DNA of 64,000 nucleotides, taken from positions 2,552,001-2,616,000 of the forward strand of contig NC_092581.1 of assembly GCF_037975245.1 (NCBI RefSeq), written 5' to 3'. This document shows positions 50,101 to 62,100 of this stretch, one piece after another. This DNA comes from Apostichopus japonicus. Taxonomy: Eukaryota; Echinodermata; Holothuroidea; Aspidochirotida; Stichopodidae. The position numbers and the translations under genes were made by a program. The notes beneath the pieces are model-generated. The model saw nothing but the letters and a program-made list of their open reading frames with translations, was not told the origin of the DNA and did no database searches. How positions within the stretch are numbered: position 1 is the first letter of the stretch; every line of letters begins with the position of its first letter.

Positions 50101-53100
50101 GTGCAGTTTTGCCAGACGACAAAATCTTTTTTGAGAAAACATGGGTTACTTTCCTTGAAGTAGTTTGTTGGTCTCGGAAACAAAAAACGATATTTGGAAC
50201 CATCTCTTCTGCAATTATAACGATTACACGAGGCGGTGCCAACGTTTACTAAAACTCGTAGCGACAGCTCTTGTCAAGTTTCAGTAGGACCGGATAGGAC
50301 CAACAAGAGAGCACCCTCTCTTGATTTTATTTGTGTGATTGGAGAGCCCAATCTGTATCTGTGTGTTTAAACTCTTGGCAGAATCTTACAAATGTTGCTT
50401 TTTCACAGAAGCAATTGACCATAAATTAGCCTATCACGTTTGGCACCACTTTCAGAGTAGAGGTATAAGTCAAACTATAACTTCTAAAAACACAGCAATT
50501 GCAAGTAGCCATACATGTTTGATCACTAGCGATTCCAGGAATCTATTATACTTCTTCCTTTCATCTGTTTGCCCTTTTACTGCCCACAGATTAGGGATAT
50601 TAGAAATCACAAAAATCTTAAAATAAGGACAAATTTTTTACACGAAAAATGATAAAACCCATAAGAGGAGAAGGAAGACTTTTTACCCGACACCGAAGGT
50701 GAAGATTCTGCTGGTTCCCGAATTGTCGGCGATGTTTTTCAGCGTCTGTGCTTCGTGGTCGATGTGGCCGTCGGTGATTATGAACACGTTGCCAAACTCC
50801 TCGGGGTTTTGGAGGAGGTAGTGGGAATACAGAGGGCGCCAAACATCTGTGTTACCCTCACACGGCGCAGACTTTCGAAGGAAATCCTTCACGTCGTCCA
50901 GGTTCAATTTACCTCTGGCTTTCGAGGACGGATAGAATTCGCTGAAAGCTGTGGTCGATAGGGACGGAGAGAGAATTTGACTTATCGACCGACCATAAAC
51001 TATATTTTTGACGGTGATATGTTGTAAAAACAATCGGGTAGAGCTCAAAGCTCTCAAGACGAGGGAACATATTTATCAAGTATCGCATTGAAAATTGCTC
51101 AAATCTCTACACGAGTGGAAAGATATGTCGCAGGTTTTTAACACAGGAACAGCAGTATTATTTAATACAACAGACAAATTCCAGGAAAAGCAAAATCGGA
51201 ACACCACATTAGTCCCTGAAGGACCAGCAAATCTTTGTCGCAGGTTTTATGGGATTATGACGGTCACTTGCAGGCTAGAGGCATCAATGTCACATGAGTA
51301 CCGTCTGAGTTCGGACAAAACGGTCAGTGCTGACCATGGTTCTCGATGCTATTTGGGACGACCAGCATCTTACATGAGTTTTTTTGCTAGGAGGAATATA
51401 CAAGTCAGCCAACATTTGTTTACCAAAATCAAAGCTGTATGCCAGGTCTTGGAAAACAGAGAGGAGATTGGAGAGGGCATAGGGTTTTTAGGAGCTAATT
51501 ATCCCCGTGGTAACGCCCTAGTCCTTTCCCTCACAGACCACATCGAACACATCTTAAAACATCGTTATCTGTAATAACACTCACTTGATCCAAATTTGAC
51601 GATGTTCACCCGGAAATCTGATGGCATCAGAGCTAGTATCATGAAACAGATTTTCTTGGCATGTTCAAAGCTGTCCCCTTTCATGGAATTGGAGCAGTCC
51701 AGGATGACAGATACTTCAGGGTTCTTTACTCGGGAGACTTCAAACTCTGGATAGAAAGTCAGCATACACGCCTGGGAGGAGGAGGAGAAATATGTCGTCG
51801 TCAGTGAAATTTTAAAATGAAACATCCATCTTTCAAGCATTTTATTGGGGAGAGTGGGGCCCAGGGGGGGGTTGAGTTTGGGGAATTGTTTATGCCAAAA
51901 TAACGATGAGATTAATTAGCTTGAGTAGTCTGATTTTATTTTCAAATAGGCCTGCATTGATGAGGCGATGTCACCATCAATTCAGCCTTATTTTTAAAGG
52001 AGCAGTCCAGAGGTTTTAGCGTATTTTAAAGCCTGAATATCTGGAATACTGAAAGAGCTTATAGAGACACTGCTAGCGATCAAAAGTCTATTCACTCATG
52101 GAATATGTTAGCGTTCAAAAGTCTCTTCACTCGTGGAATATGACGACGTTCTCGAGCCCGCAACTCTGCCAAAAATCATCCCGTTATAAAAAAGGGAAGT
52201 ATTGTCAAAAGGAAGGCAACACGGTACAGAAATTATTTTTTCACCCAAAAAATTAAAATAATATCATATCGTGGCTATTTTGTTACCTGGCTGTCATTGT
52301 CTTCTGGGTTTTGTTCTACCCACATGTGAGGCAGGTGGATCTTGTTAAGTTTCACCAATAACTGAAAACCTTCTCTCAGACGGTTCTCTCCGTCCGCCAA
52401 CGTGATGCAGGCCTTCGCTGCGGTCCTCTGAAAAATCGCGATAAAAACTCTTCTCAGATTTTAATTACGTGAAGTAAATACTCCTGGTTCCATCGGCCTT
52501 TTTTAACGGAGAACTATACGACAGCATACTTAATTTTTTACAGTATCCGATAAGGGAGTACTTCATGTACGTTGACATGATTGAGCTTAGTCGGTCGAAA
52601 TTCAAAATGATTACATTGTGAAACTTTTTCAGTACATTTAAAAATGTTTTGAAATTTCTGCTATGTAATCTACTAAAATTATTAGTTTCTGGAAGAAATT
52701 CAATATTTGAGTTAACTTAAATAATCCAACCAATCTTTGATGTCATAATGTAATGCTGTAATAATTTTTTAAATTTTTTTTATAACGTTAATTCTCACAA
52801 AAGATGTCAAATCAATTTCAGTATGAGAGATATTTTTATGGGTCACTTGCTGACTTTAAGTTATGGTATTGGTCTATTTTCTATAAAAGGAAACATACTG
52901 TATTGGTGAAAATCACTGGGGGTTTGGGTGGTTAGGGGGTAAGGATTGGGTGCAAGTAGGGGTATGGGAGCGCTGCAAGAGGGTGTCGATTGCTTTGACT
53001 ATCTGGTTAAACTTACCTTGATTTTCAAATCATGACTCGGGCACGAGATTGATTCGATGTCAAAGGGCATCGCCACTGAAAGCGATAGCTCAAATTTTCT

Positions 53101-56100
53101 GGAGAAAGAGGAAATTTATCGAATTAAGACAAATGCTTTTCAGGAGTGTCAAAACTAGTAATGCTTGCATCCAGTTTGCCACATTTGTGGCATGTAAAAT
53201 CTTGCTTTGTTTATTGTCTCACATAAAACAGAGATATGTCTCTTTCTCAAAGTCTGTTCAAGATGCAAGTGTCCGAAAAAGTTCGTCTATTAAAGGGGCC
53301 GAGTATCCAGAGGAATAGATTGGCACGGAAAAGCAAAAAAAAATACCGAAGAAAACAGTTTTGCTTTGCAATTTGAATTAGTTTAACACGATCGGAAGAA
53401 ACAGAACGGACAGTTATTGTTCAATTAAACATCTAATGGTGATCCCAACATGCTGGTATAACATTACCATGACACTTTAAGATGTATTTTAACTCCCTGC
53501 TGCCACCACTGGTCAGAATGAGACGAATGTGTTTGTTATTCAGCCTTTTACGAGTCAAGACAGTGAGATACGTACATTTCATCCTCGTCTCCTGTTGTAA
53601 GTGTGGATGTGACATCTTGGGTTTCCTCAGCGAGGGCTCCCTTTTTCCTCCAGGAGGCCAGACTGCCTGGCAGATTAAAGACTATCCTGTCGCCATCCAG
53701 ACTCAGTTCGATGATGTAAGTAATCTTTATGATTACTTCCGTAGAGGGCGGCAGATTACCCACGCTGACTGTGAAGACATCCTGAAGAAAGAGTTTAAAA
53801 ACAAAAGTTTCCATGGTTTCATGCTAAATCAACAGAGGGCGGCGTTGCAGTTTCTAGTTCCGCGAAACTTGACAAGCTGCAGTACCTACACATTCCGTAC
53901 CTGCACACATTCCTTAATTCCTTAATTCACACAAAGTGTGACATATTCCAGGGTAAGGTACGTTGTTTTATGACTAATAAAACTAGGCGCAACATATTAT
54001 TCGGGCAACGTAACGAAAAGCTGCGTTAACTACAAATTCCTTCGCAGGAAGGCTGAGCCAATAGCAAACAATGGAGTTAACTCCCAGGGGACCAGCAGCA
54101 GAGCCTACTATATGAGGCCGCATGGCACAAAAGATTACGTCCTGCACGATGCTATGGCCGCCTTCATTTTAGATATAGACAAATAGAAATATATAATTTA
54201 CAACAGAGGTATTTAATATTCAGTGCCGGTAATATATAGCTGACTATAAAATGTCCAAGAAAATGGATTTTCTCTGGAAGGAGACACAAACCCTCACTGT
54301 CGTTATTATTGTGATGGAGATGACTGTCATGAACGACTTGCCCGAAACAGCTACGAAAGTTCTTACTAAATTTGGGAGACATCAAAGATTTAATGTTTTT
54401 ATATATGCTAGGCTGGAGACTTGATCAAGTCTAAAATATGACATCATCCAGCCACATGTCCAGCCATATTTTTTTTTTTCAAATGTTTTTCATGATTTTC
54501 TGTTATGTTAATTTTCTGTCATGGAGAAGGGGTTTTGCAAAAGCTGAGAATGTTGAAGCAGGGTTATATGACTTAATAGAGGCATTTGATTTCATGGTCA
54601 AAAACTGTTAAACTTCTCTACAGTGAAAATATGAAGACAAAAACAAAGAGATTGTAAAAAATTTGAGATCGTTGTGGCAATATGACATCACAGATTTCAA
54701 AATGGCAGCTCCCAGATATAACTTCAAAGCTAGGATACCTCCCAAATAGAACAAGATTTAATCTCAGCTGTTCGAGGGAGTTGTCCTTCACAAATCATCA
54801 CTGTCATTTAAGTTTAAGATGATGATGGCTAGCGTTTTGTCCTTGTGTAACTTTACGGATATTTTGATCAACTTACGGCTGCTTCTTCGTCCATTAGATA
54901 CGCTCCGTGACCTTTACTGACCGCCTCTCGGTACTCTCTGTGGGCGACCTCCTTCTCCTTGACTTTACCAACGATGTGCTTGTTACCGATGAAGGCCTCA
55001 AAGCCACAGACTGCCGCCGTGTCATCCAGTGGAAAGACGTACTTGGCCTCGATGGGAGTTTTGTTACAGTTACGGTACCTCTGAAAGACCGTCACCTGAT
55101 CAAAGGAAGGATTCAAATTACAGATTTACAGAGAAGAGAGCTATGGCATGCACTATAGTAGCAGAGAAATAGCAGAAGCATAACATCAAATACTGTGGCT
55201 CTGATGTATGTTATTTAGGGCTGTGAGTTTTCGTTTAAAGACCTAAACGTTTAAACGGCAGATTTTTCGTTCGTTTAAGATTTTAAACGTTCGCGAAAAT
55301 CGCGAGAAAACGCCGAGCATAAAGGCGTGGGGTCCAGGGGACCGCCCTAGGGCCCTGGTGGGGCGAAGACCCCGGAAAAGGAAAAGGAAGTTTTTGCGTG
55401 TCTGGCGAAAAAAAAATTTGCAGTTGAGGATGCAAAATACTGACAACTTTTTTAATTTAAATTGTCACGAAGCTGATGAAAATTTTAAATGACAAGTTAG
55501 AGTAGCTGTATTGTTATAAAAATGAAAAGAGATTTAATCTGTTTTACAATCTTTAAAAAGTTTAACTTACAGAACCTCTGATATTATGAAACAAAAAACG
55601 TTCGGCAAAGCCCCGTTTCTAGAATGCCTAACAATGAATAGCGCGCACTAAACGTACATCAGTTTACAACTGCAGTACGGTTTAACCTAACTTAAATACT
55701 ACGGTAGGATACTGCATATGTGCTCAGAATTTTCCCAGGTACAAACTGCGCACTCATCCCATGTCTAACACCTGCTTGTTAACATTTTTGGCACGTTTCC
55801 AAGAAACGTTTCATGGAGTATTCCCCATGATACACGAGGCACAGTTAATACACGCAGCACAAGATATCAAGCTATGGTCATCTTTATGAAAGTAAACCTT
55901 GTAATAAAATATGTTTTAGGCCACACGGCATGATTAACTAATGCTTAACATTATTTCCATGTTCTTGTAGAAAACGTCAAGTTCGCAAAATACAATTGGT
56001 TGTGTTTTTGTAGTTAGGTGAGATCCGTAACAGACGAGTTGGTTAGGCTATTTGCTATACACTTAACTATGGTAGGACATTATTTTTTCTGTATTTTTGG

Positions 56101-59100
56101 AAATTCTAGAAAATAATTTCCTTTTCCCCCGCTTAACACCAGATGTGGTCTTACGGTTTATTCATAAATGGGTGTACTAGAGCCTTGTATACATGACATT
56201 AGTTGCATTTAGCACGATTTGCCAGTTTCGCGTGAATTTTTCAAAAGTGTTTTGCTGGATCTTTCGTAAAATTTGAAAGGTGTACCAACTTTTCGTACAC
56301 AATTGGTAATTTCTCTACTGATTTTCAGAGTTTTTTTTACAATCTCCAATTGATACATTTCCTTTGATCATGTATTTGAACAAATATTACCAAGTCGAGT
56401 ATTCGACCCTGTATTGTCTGGTCGGAGAGTTCAACGTGATGGACAGGGATTGTAATCATTTCGATCGAACATGCATTGACTGGATTATCTGCGCCGCCGC
56501 TGTCGGCTCGATATAAAGTAAACTTGTGCCGCGAATCAGGAAGTTTTCACAAAAGGATATTAACAGCGTTCAAGTTTAAGCCATTCATATCGCCGGATAC
56601 ATCGGGGGGGGGACAAAAGTAGGATTACGTTCGCGGTTTATGATTCGACTGATCGTAAGTTGTGTTGTTATTTTGCATAGTAGACAAAATAAACACGGGA
56701 ATGGATATGCGATTTTTGCCAATAATTTAATTTTCAGTTGATATCATAGTTTCGTTTAAACGTTCATAAGGTTTTATTAAACGTTTAAACGATGTTTCGT
56801 TCGTTTACACGTTTAAACGGCACAGCACTAATGCTATTATAGCATTATCTTAGGAACATTTGAGGGAGCTATGGCAGCTCTCTGGCAACACGATATTGGG
56901 ACACTGGCAGCATTAAATAGTTCCATAGCAGCACCGTAGCAGCAGCACCGTAGCAGCACCAAGGCAGCACTGAAGCTGCACCGTAGCAGCACTGAAACAG
57001 TACCGTTGCAGTTCTAACATTCGGAGAAAGCATTGTAGCAGCACCATAGCAGTGCCATGATAGCACCGTAGCAGTGCCATAGCAGCAACAAAGCAGCACC
57101 ATAGCAGCACCGAAGCAGCACTGAAACAATACTGTAGCAGTTCTAACAGTTCCGAAGCAGCATTGTAGCAGCATCAAAGCAGCACCGTAGCAGCACTGAA
57201 ACAGTACTGTAGCATCACTGTAGCAGCTCTAGCAAGCCCAAGGCTGTTCTGTAGCAGTGCCTTAGCGGTGCCATGAGAGTACCACAGCAGTGCCGTGGCA
57301 GCACCAGAGCAGCCCCATAGAAGTGCCGTGGCAGCACCATAGCAGCACCACAGCATTGCTGTAGAAGTACAGTAAAGTCTGCCTTCCCCACCACTTGTCA
57401 CCCACTAACTTACCTGCGCAATCAGGTCCATCATGTTAGCCTTCACAGAAACCCGCTCTAGCAGAATCGGTTCCCCTGAATCGGTCTGCAAACCTGGTGT
57501 GACTTTGTCAAGTGGATCAGTGACCCCCATGACATCAGTAACATCTAGGTATAAATAAAGAAGGCCTTATTTATTTTTTTAGAAACATTTCACGTACCCA
57601 TCAGTGAATATTATCTTCATGTACTTCCAGACATCCAGGGAACAAACTTTGCAACCTAAAATAATCAGGTCTCACTCCAAGGAAAAAAAACCTAATAATT
57701 GTAAGACCATAATAATTCTCATCCCCCTTTCAATCTTCAAGTAACTCGGTATATACACCTACCTAAATCTTGGCTGGTCGGCCCCTCGTCGAGCTGATCT
57801 ACGGCAAATGCAGCCATGCGGCTGTCTACAGACGGGTTGTAAGTCAGGGGCGTCTCGCCTGCCTGCGCAAACTCTATCAGGTAACTCAGCCGTTGGAGGC
57901 CAACGTCGTAGACGGAGTATTCGTTGTGCTATAAAATTACAAGCACAAAGCAAGTGAGATTTCAAATCCATCCATAAACAGAAACAATAATAACTGCCCT
58001 CGGCCAGCCATATAACTTTACTTTGCGAAAACCGGGAGGGGTTTGGTCTACACGTCAGATTCTGCGGGGCAAACTTTTGCTTACCTATCAAAATTTTCTT
58101 TGGTTTCCACTACCCACGGTAAACGCTTGGGAAACCGTTTTTTTTTTTTTCTTCTCTTGGTTCACAACCTAGGGTTTGAAAAGCATGGCCGATGAGATTT
58201 TAAGTTGACGGTTTACATGAAATAATCTAAATGGCCTGGTCTGGTCTGGTCATCACCAATGAATGACACAGGAAATGCACATTTGGTGAGTCTGAAGTAT
58301 GATCTGGTCTGGAAGGAAGTTGATATTAGAAAAGGGTCAAAATCTATGATTTTAAAAAGGGTGGTGTATTAAATCCAAATTCCATGTAGAGGAGTTTTGG
58401 GGATCTACTTCTTTTAATTCCTTGTGTTGGAAAAAGACGTGTGTACACCCCCACATCCACCCCCACCCCCAAAACCAACCCCCACCTCCTTATCTCAACC
58501 CACAGTTGTGGAAACATTATACAAAAGCCAAAACTCAAAGATGTAAGTTAGGCTGTACGGCCAGGTGGTGATGAAAAGTACTACTCAATATGTGGGTGTC
58601 TTTATGATAATGTTTCGCAAAAGAAAACAGCCTATCAGATAAGAGTTTCCTGTTTGCCTCACCTAAAAGATATCAAACCGTGGGTGTAAATTTGAATCAC
58701 AGACTGACTTGCCTTTTTGCCGAGAGCTAAAAAATTTACCTTAAATGCCGATGGGTTTTCACCAGTTTCCTTCATCCCCAGTACACTGTCGTAACCCCTG
58801 GGGGGGTCGGTGAAATGTGGCTGGTGTTGCCATGTCTGGTACTGCTTTCCGACTGCGACATCACAGATCAGCATGAACCTAGTCTTGGTGTGACTGCTCG
58901 GTTCCGTAAAGCGAATGTTTGACCTAAACGTAAAGGGAAGAAATTGTAATGGAGAGAAAAATGGGAACGTTTTCTGTTTGGAGGAAAAATAACCGGAGGT
59001 TGAATCCACCGTGGTGTGTATATACTAATATTATCTGTAAGTACGAACGCCGATAATGAGTCGTTTAAATATTTGCAGTACATATAAAACTTTCCCAGAC

Positions 59101-62100
59101 AGTTTTTAAGAGACAGGACAGCTTCGTCGTTCCCAAGCCAAACGTACGTCGAAGACAAACAAGATTAGAGATGGAAACGGAAAAAAACCTTAAAATACCC
59201 GATATCGTCGGCAAAGTAGATCCCCTGGCCCAAGAAGCCAAAGTCCCGCCTCTCGATACCAACATCGACTTCCACATTCTTCGGTAAGAGTAACCCACTG
59301 TGATCGAAATGAAAACGGGAGTTCATTGCAGTAATATGCAAATACATTATATGTGCGATAGAGAGAGATTAAACCGTCCGCAAACAGCTCATCGAATTAA
59401 AAAAAAAGCACCTGCGTAGGTAAAAATATCTCAAGGTTTAGAAGGTTAAATAAATTTAGCCTCTGAAGAGGATCCTTGATAGGATCGAAACGTCGGGGCC
59501 CTCTGCTGAATAAATTATAATTAAAGGAGGTAGAATGAGATTCATAGAAGCCATCCTTGTTTACGTTACTAACGAGACCAACGACTTATTAAAAAAAGAA
59601 AATAGTTTCACAGAGGTTGGCTGACGATTAGAACTTCTACTCCTGAGTTTAAGGAGAATCAAAGCATTGCTAAGAAAAACGGTGACGTAATGAAAATCGA
59701 TTCAAAGACTTTTAAAACTCCTGACTTAAAAAAAAAAATTACAAGGGAAAACGAGGCTCTAGGAATTGTTCGCTTTAATCAATACCGGGATAATATTCCA
59801 AGTAGAGATGTTGCTCTGGTTGCATGGAACAAACGTAATGTCTTCTTGCCCTCATGAGAGAAACTGGAGTCTTCAAACGGCCTGGTGACTGAGAACACGT
59901 TTAGGATCCTCGCTCTGCATTTCCTGAAAAGCAAATAAATACATTAAAAAAAATTGAAAGAATTTTTAAATGTCTCTTTGAGGGTGGGAGGGGAGGGAGG
60001 GAAGGAAGGAAGGGGAGGGGAGGACATGGAAAACTCATGATTTATAAAAAAAAATTGTAGTTCCAACTACACATGATATAAATTGAAATCTTAGTTATGA
60101 CTTATTAAGAACAATCTTGTATTTTGGCATCAGCATAACAACATTGTCTAAAATCAGAGCAATCCTAATTCATAAGATGTATTTAGAGTAAAAAAAAATC
60201 TCCAAGTTTACTCATCTGCTTAACAACAAAACAGGGAGAGATGAGATGTGGGACACATAACAAGGAAACGATAAGAAATGGTCGGAGAAGAAAAATCCAT
60301 GCCAAAACTTCTTAGATTGGCAGCACATATGTATAAAAGGTGAAATTTGAGTAGTTTTGGTCAAATGAAAAGGCAAAACGGATTTGCGTATCTAAGGAAT
60401 TGCAGGTTTTGCGTCCTTTTGCCAGACGATTATGTCGTTGTGTCCTTAGGCAAGGCACAGTCTCTCATCTCCACCCCACAGCAAACAGCAATTTGGGGGC
60501 AAGTTGGGGAAAAAATTGGAAAGCACATCGTGAAGGCACGATGCAATGATATATTTGATGGAATCTGGTAAAAAAAAAAAGTATGCGCATAGATTTAAAG
60601 TAATTGTTGGAATGGAAATGTAGTAGACAAATGTAAAAAAATAGACAGAAAATGACTAACTTTAATGCTTCACTGCCGATAGTGGTCATTACATCTCCGT
60701 ACTGACTGTTAGAGCGCGCTACCTCTGTTATGTGGCACCTCAGGCTACGGTATTTGCTTTTGGAATGGCAATCTCTCTTCCAATTGGTGGCTTCCTGAAC
60801 GTTTAGAACATCTGCCAAGAGCTGGTTATAAGCAAAGAAATATAGAAAAGGAAGATACAAAATCAAAAGATAGAGCAAAAAGAAATTAAACTAGAGAATG
60901 TATAAGAGATGTTTTTTTAGCTTTCCAAAAGCAATTTCAAACAAATATAATATTATAGTTCATTGTTAGACTTTCCAAAAATCAAAGTTTGATGGTTGAA
61001 GTGGGGGAAAAAACCCGCCACCAAAACTTTGTTTGATTTTTCAATACACACATTCAAGTGATTTTAAACTGCTTATTTAAAACAAACTCCATATTACAAA
61101 CGAGTATATAAAGCCTACAGCACAGAATCATTCTTTAATTGTGTAAAAGAAAGTGGGCCCGACATTTCGATCCTTACGCAGGACCTTCTTCAGAGGCTGA
61201 ATGAAGCCTCTAGAGAAGCTTTTATAGAGAAGAAATATTTATAGACATTTAAGCTCTGAATGAAGCCTCTGAAGAAGATCCTGCTAGGATCGAAATGTCA
61301 GGCCCACTTCATTTTTACACATTCTCTTACACAGGTTCTTTTAGTGGACAAGCTGTTTGCTTACAGTTTTTGTTTTTATTTTCATTCTTTAATTGTCAGA
61401 TGTATCAAAACAGCTACTAGTAGTCCAGGTTATATTTCAACACCACTTTTAGATTTTTTATGTTTAGAAACCACCTTTAACTATTGCATAATTTATCGTG
61501 TCATACATCCCAGAGTCTGGACAAGGCAATAACATTTATTCCATTAAAGTAAGCACAGCAGAAAGCAGGTCAATGCATTTGCTTTTCAAGTAGCATTCCA
61601 CACATATAGTTCACATATCATACATGAAATATCACAAAGAAAAAACAAACAACAACAACAACTAGACAACATTTATAGACATTAAAGCTGCAGTGAAAAT
61701 TTTTCCTTTTATTTTTTGTTTAAAGCAGCATTTTGCGTTTTGTCGCCGTTTTCCACTTCTTGACAAGTCCATCAAGTTTTTACATATATCAAATTGATAG
61801 ATTCAAAACGTCAATTTGGTAACTTGGTACAACCAGCGAGCTGGACTCTAACAGCTCCCTGGTACAACTGCCATAGACAATCAAGCATGGTGTTGTATTA
61901 CGTATTGGCAATTGACATTTGTAGCTTTTAAATATTCATATTATGGGCGAGATTTTATTTGGATCTTCGAGAATAACAAAGTTGAAAGTTTTTCGACTTT
62001 TATGCCCCCATTTGAAGTAAGATTTATAAAGATAAGCTAGTTATGTATGTCGTTATGGCATCGTGGAATCAGTGACGTTGAGAAAAACCGTATAAAAGGA

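Noticed and set aside
51095-51574. 159-codon plus-strand frame
   Set aside because: Lies antisense in a PARP4 intron between two vWA exons, with no recognisable domain, repeat family or splice context.
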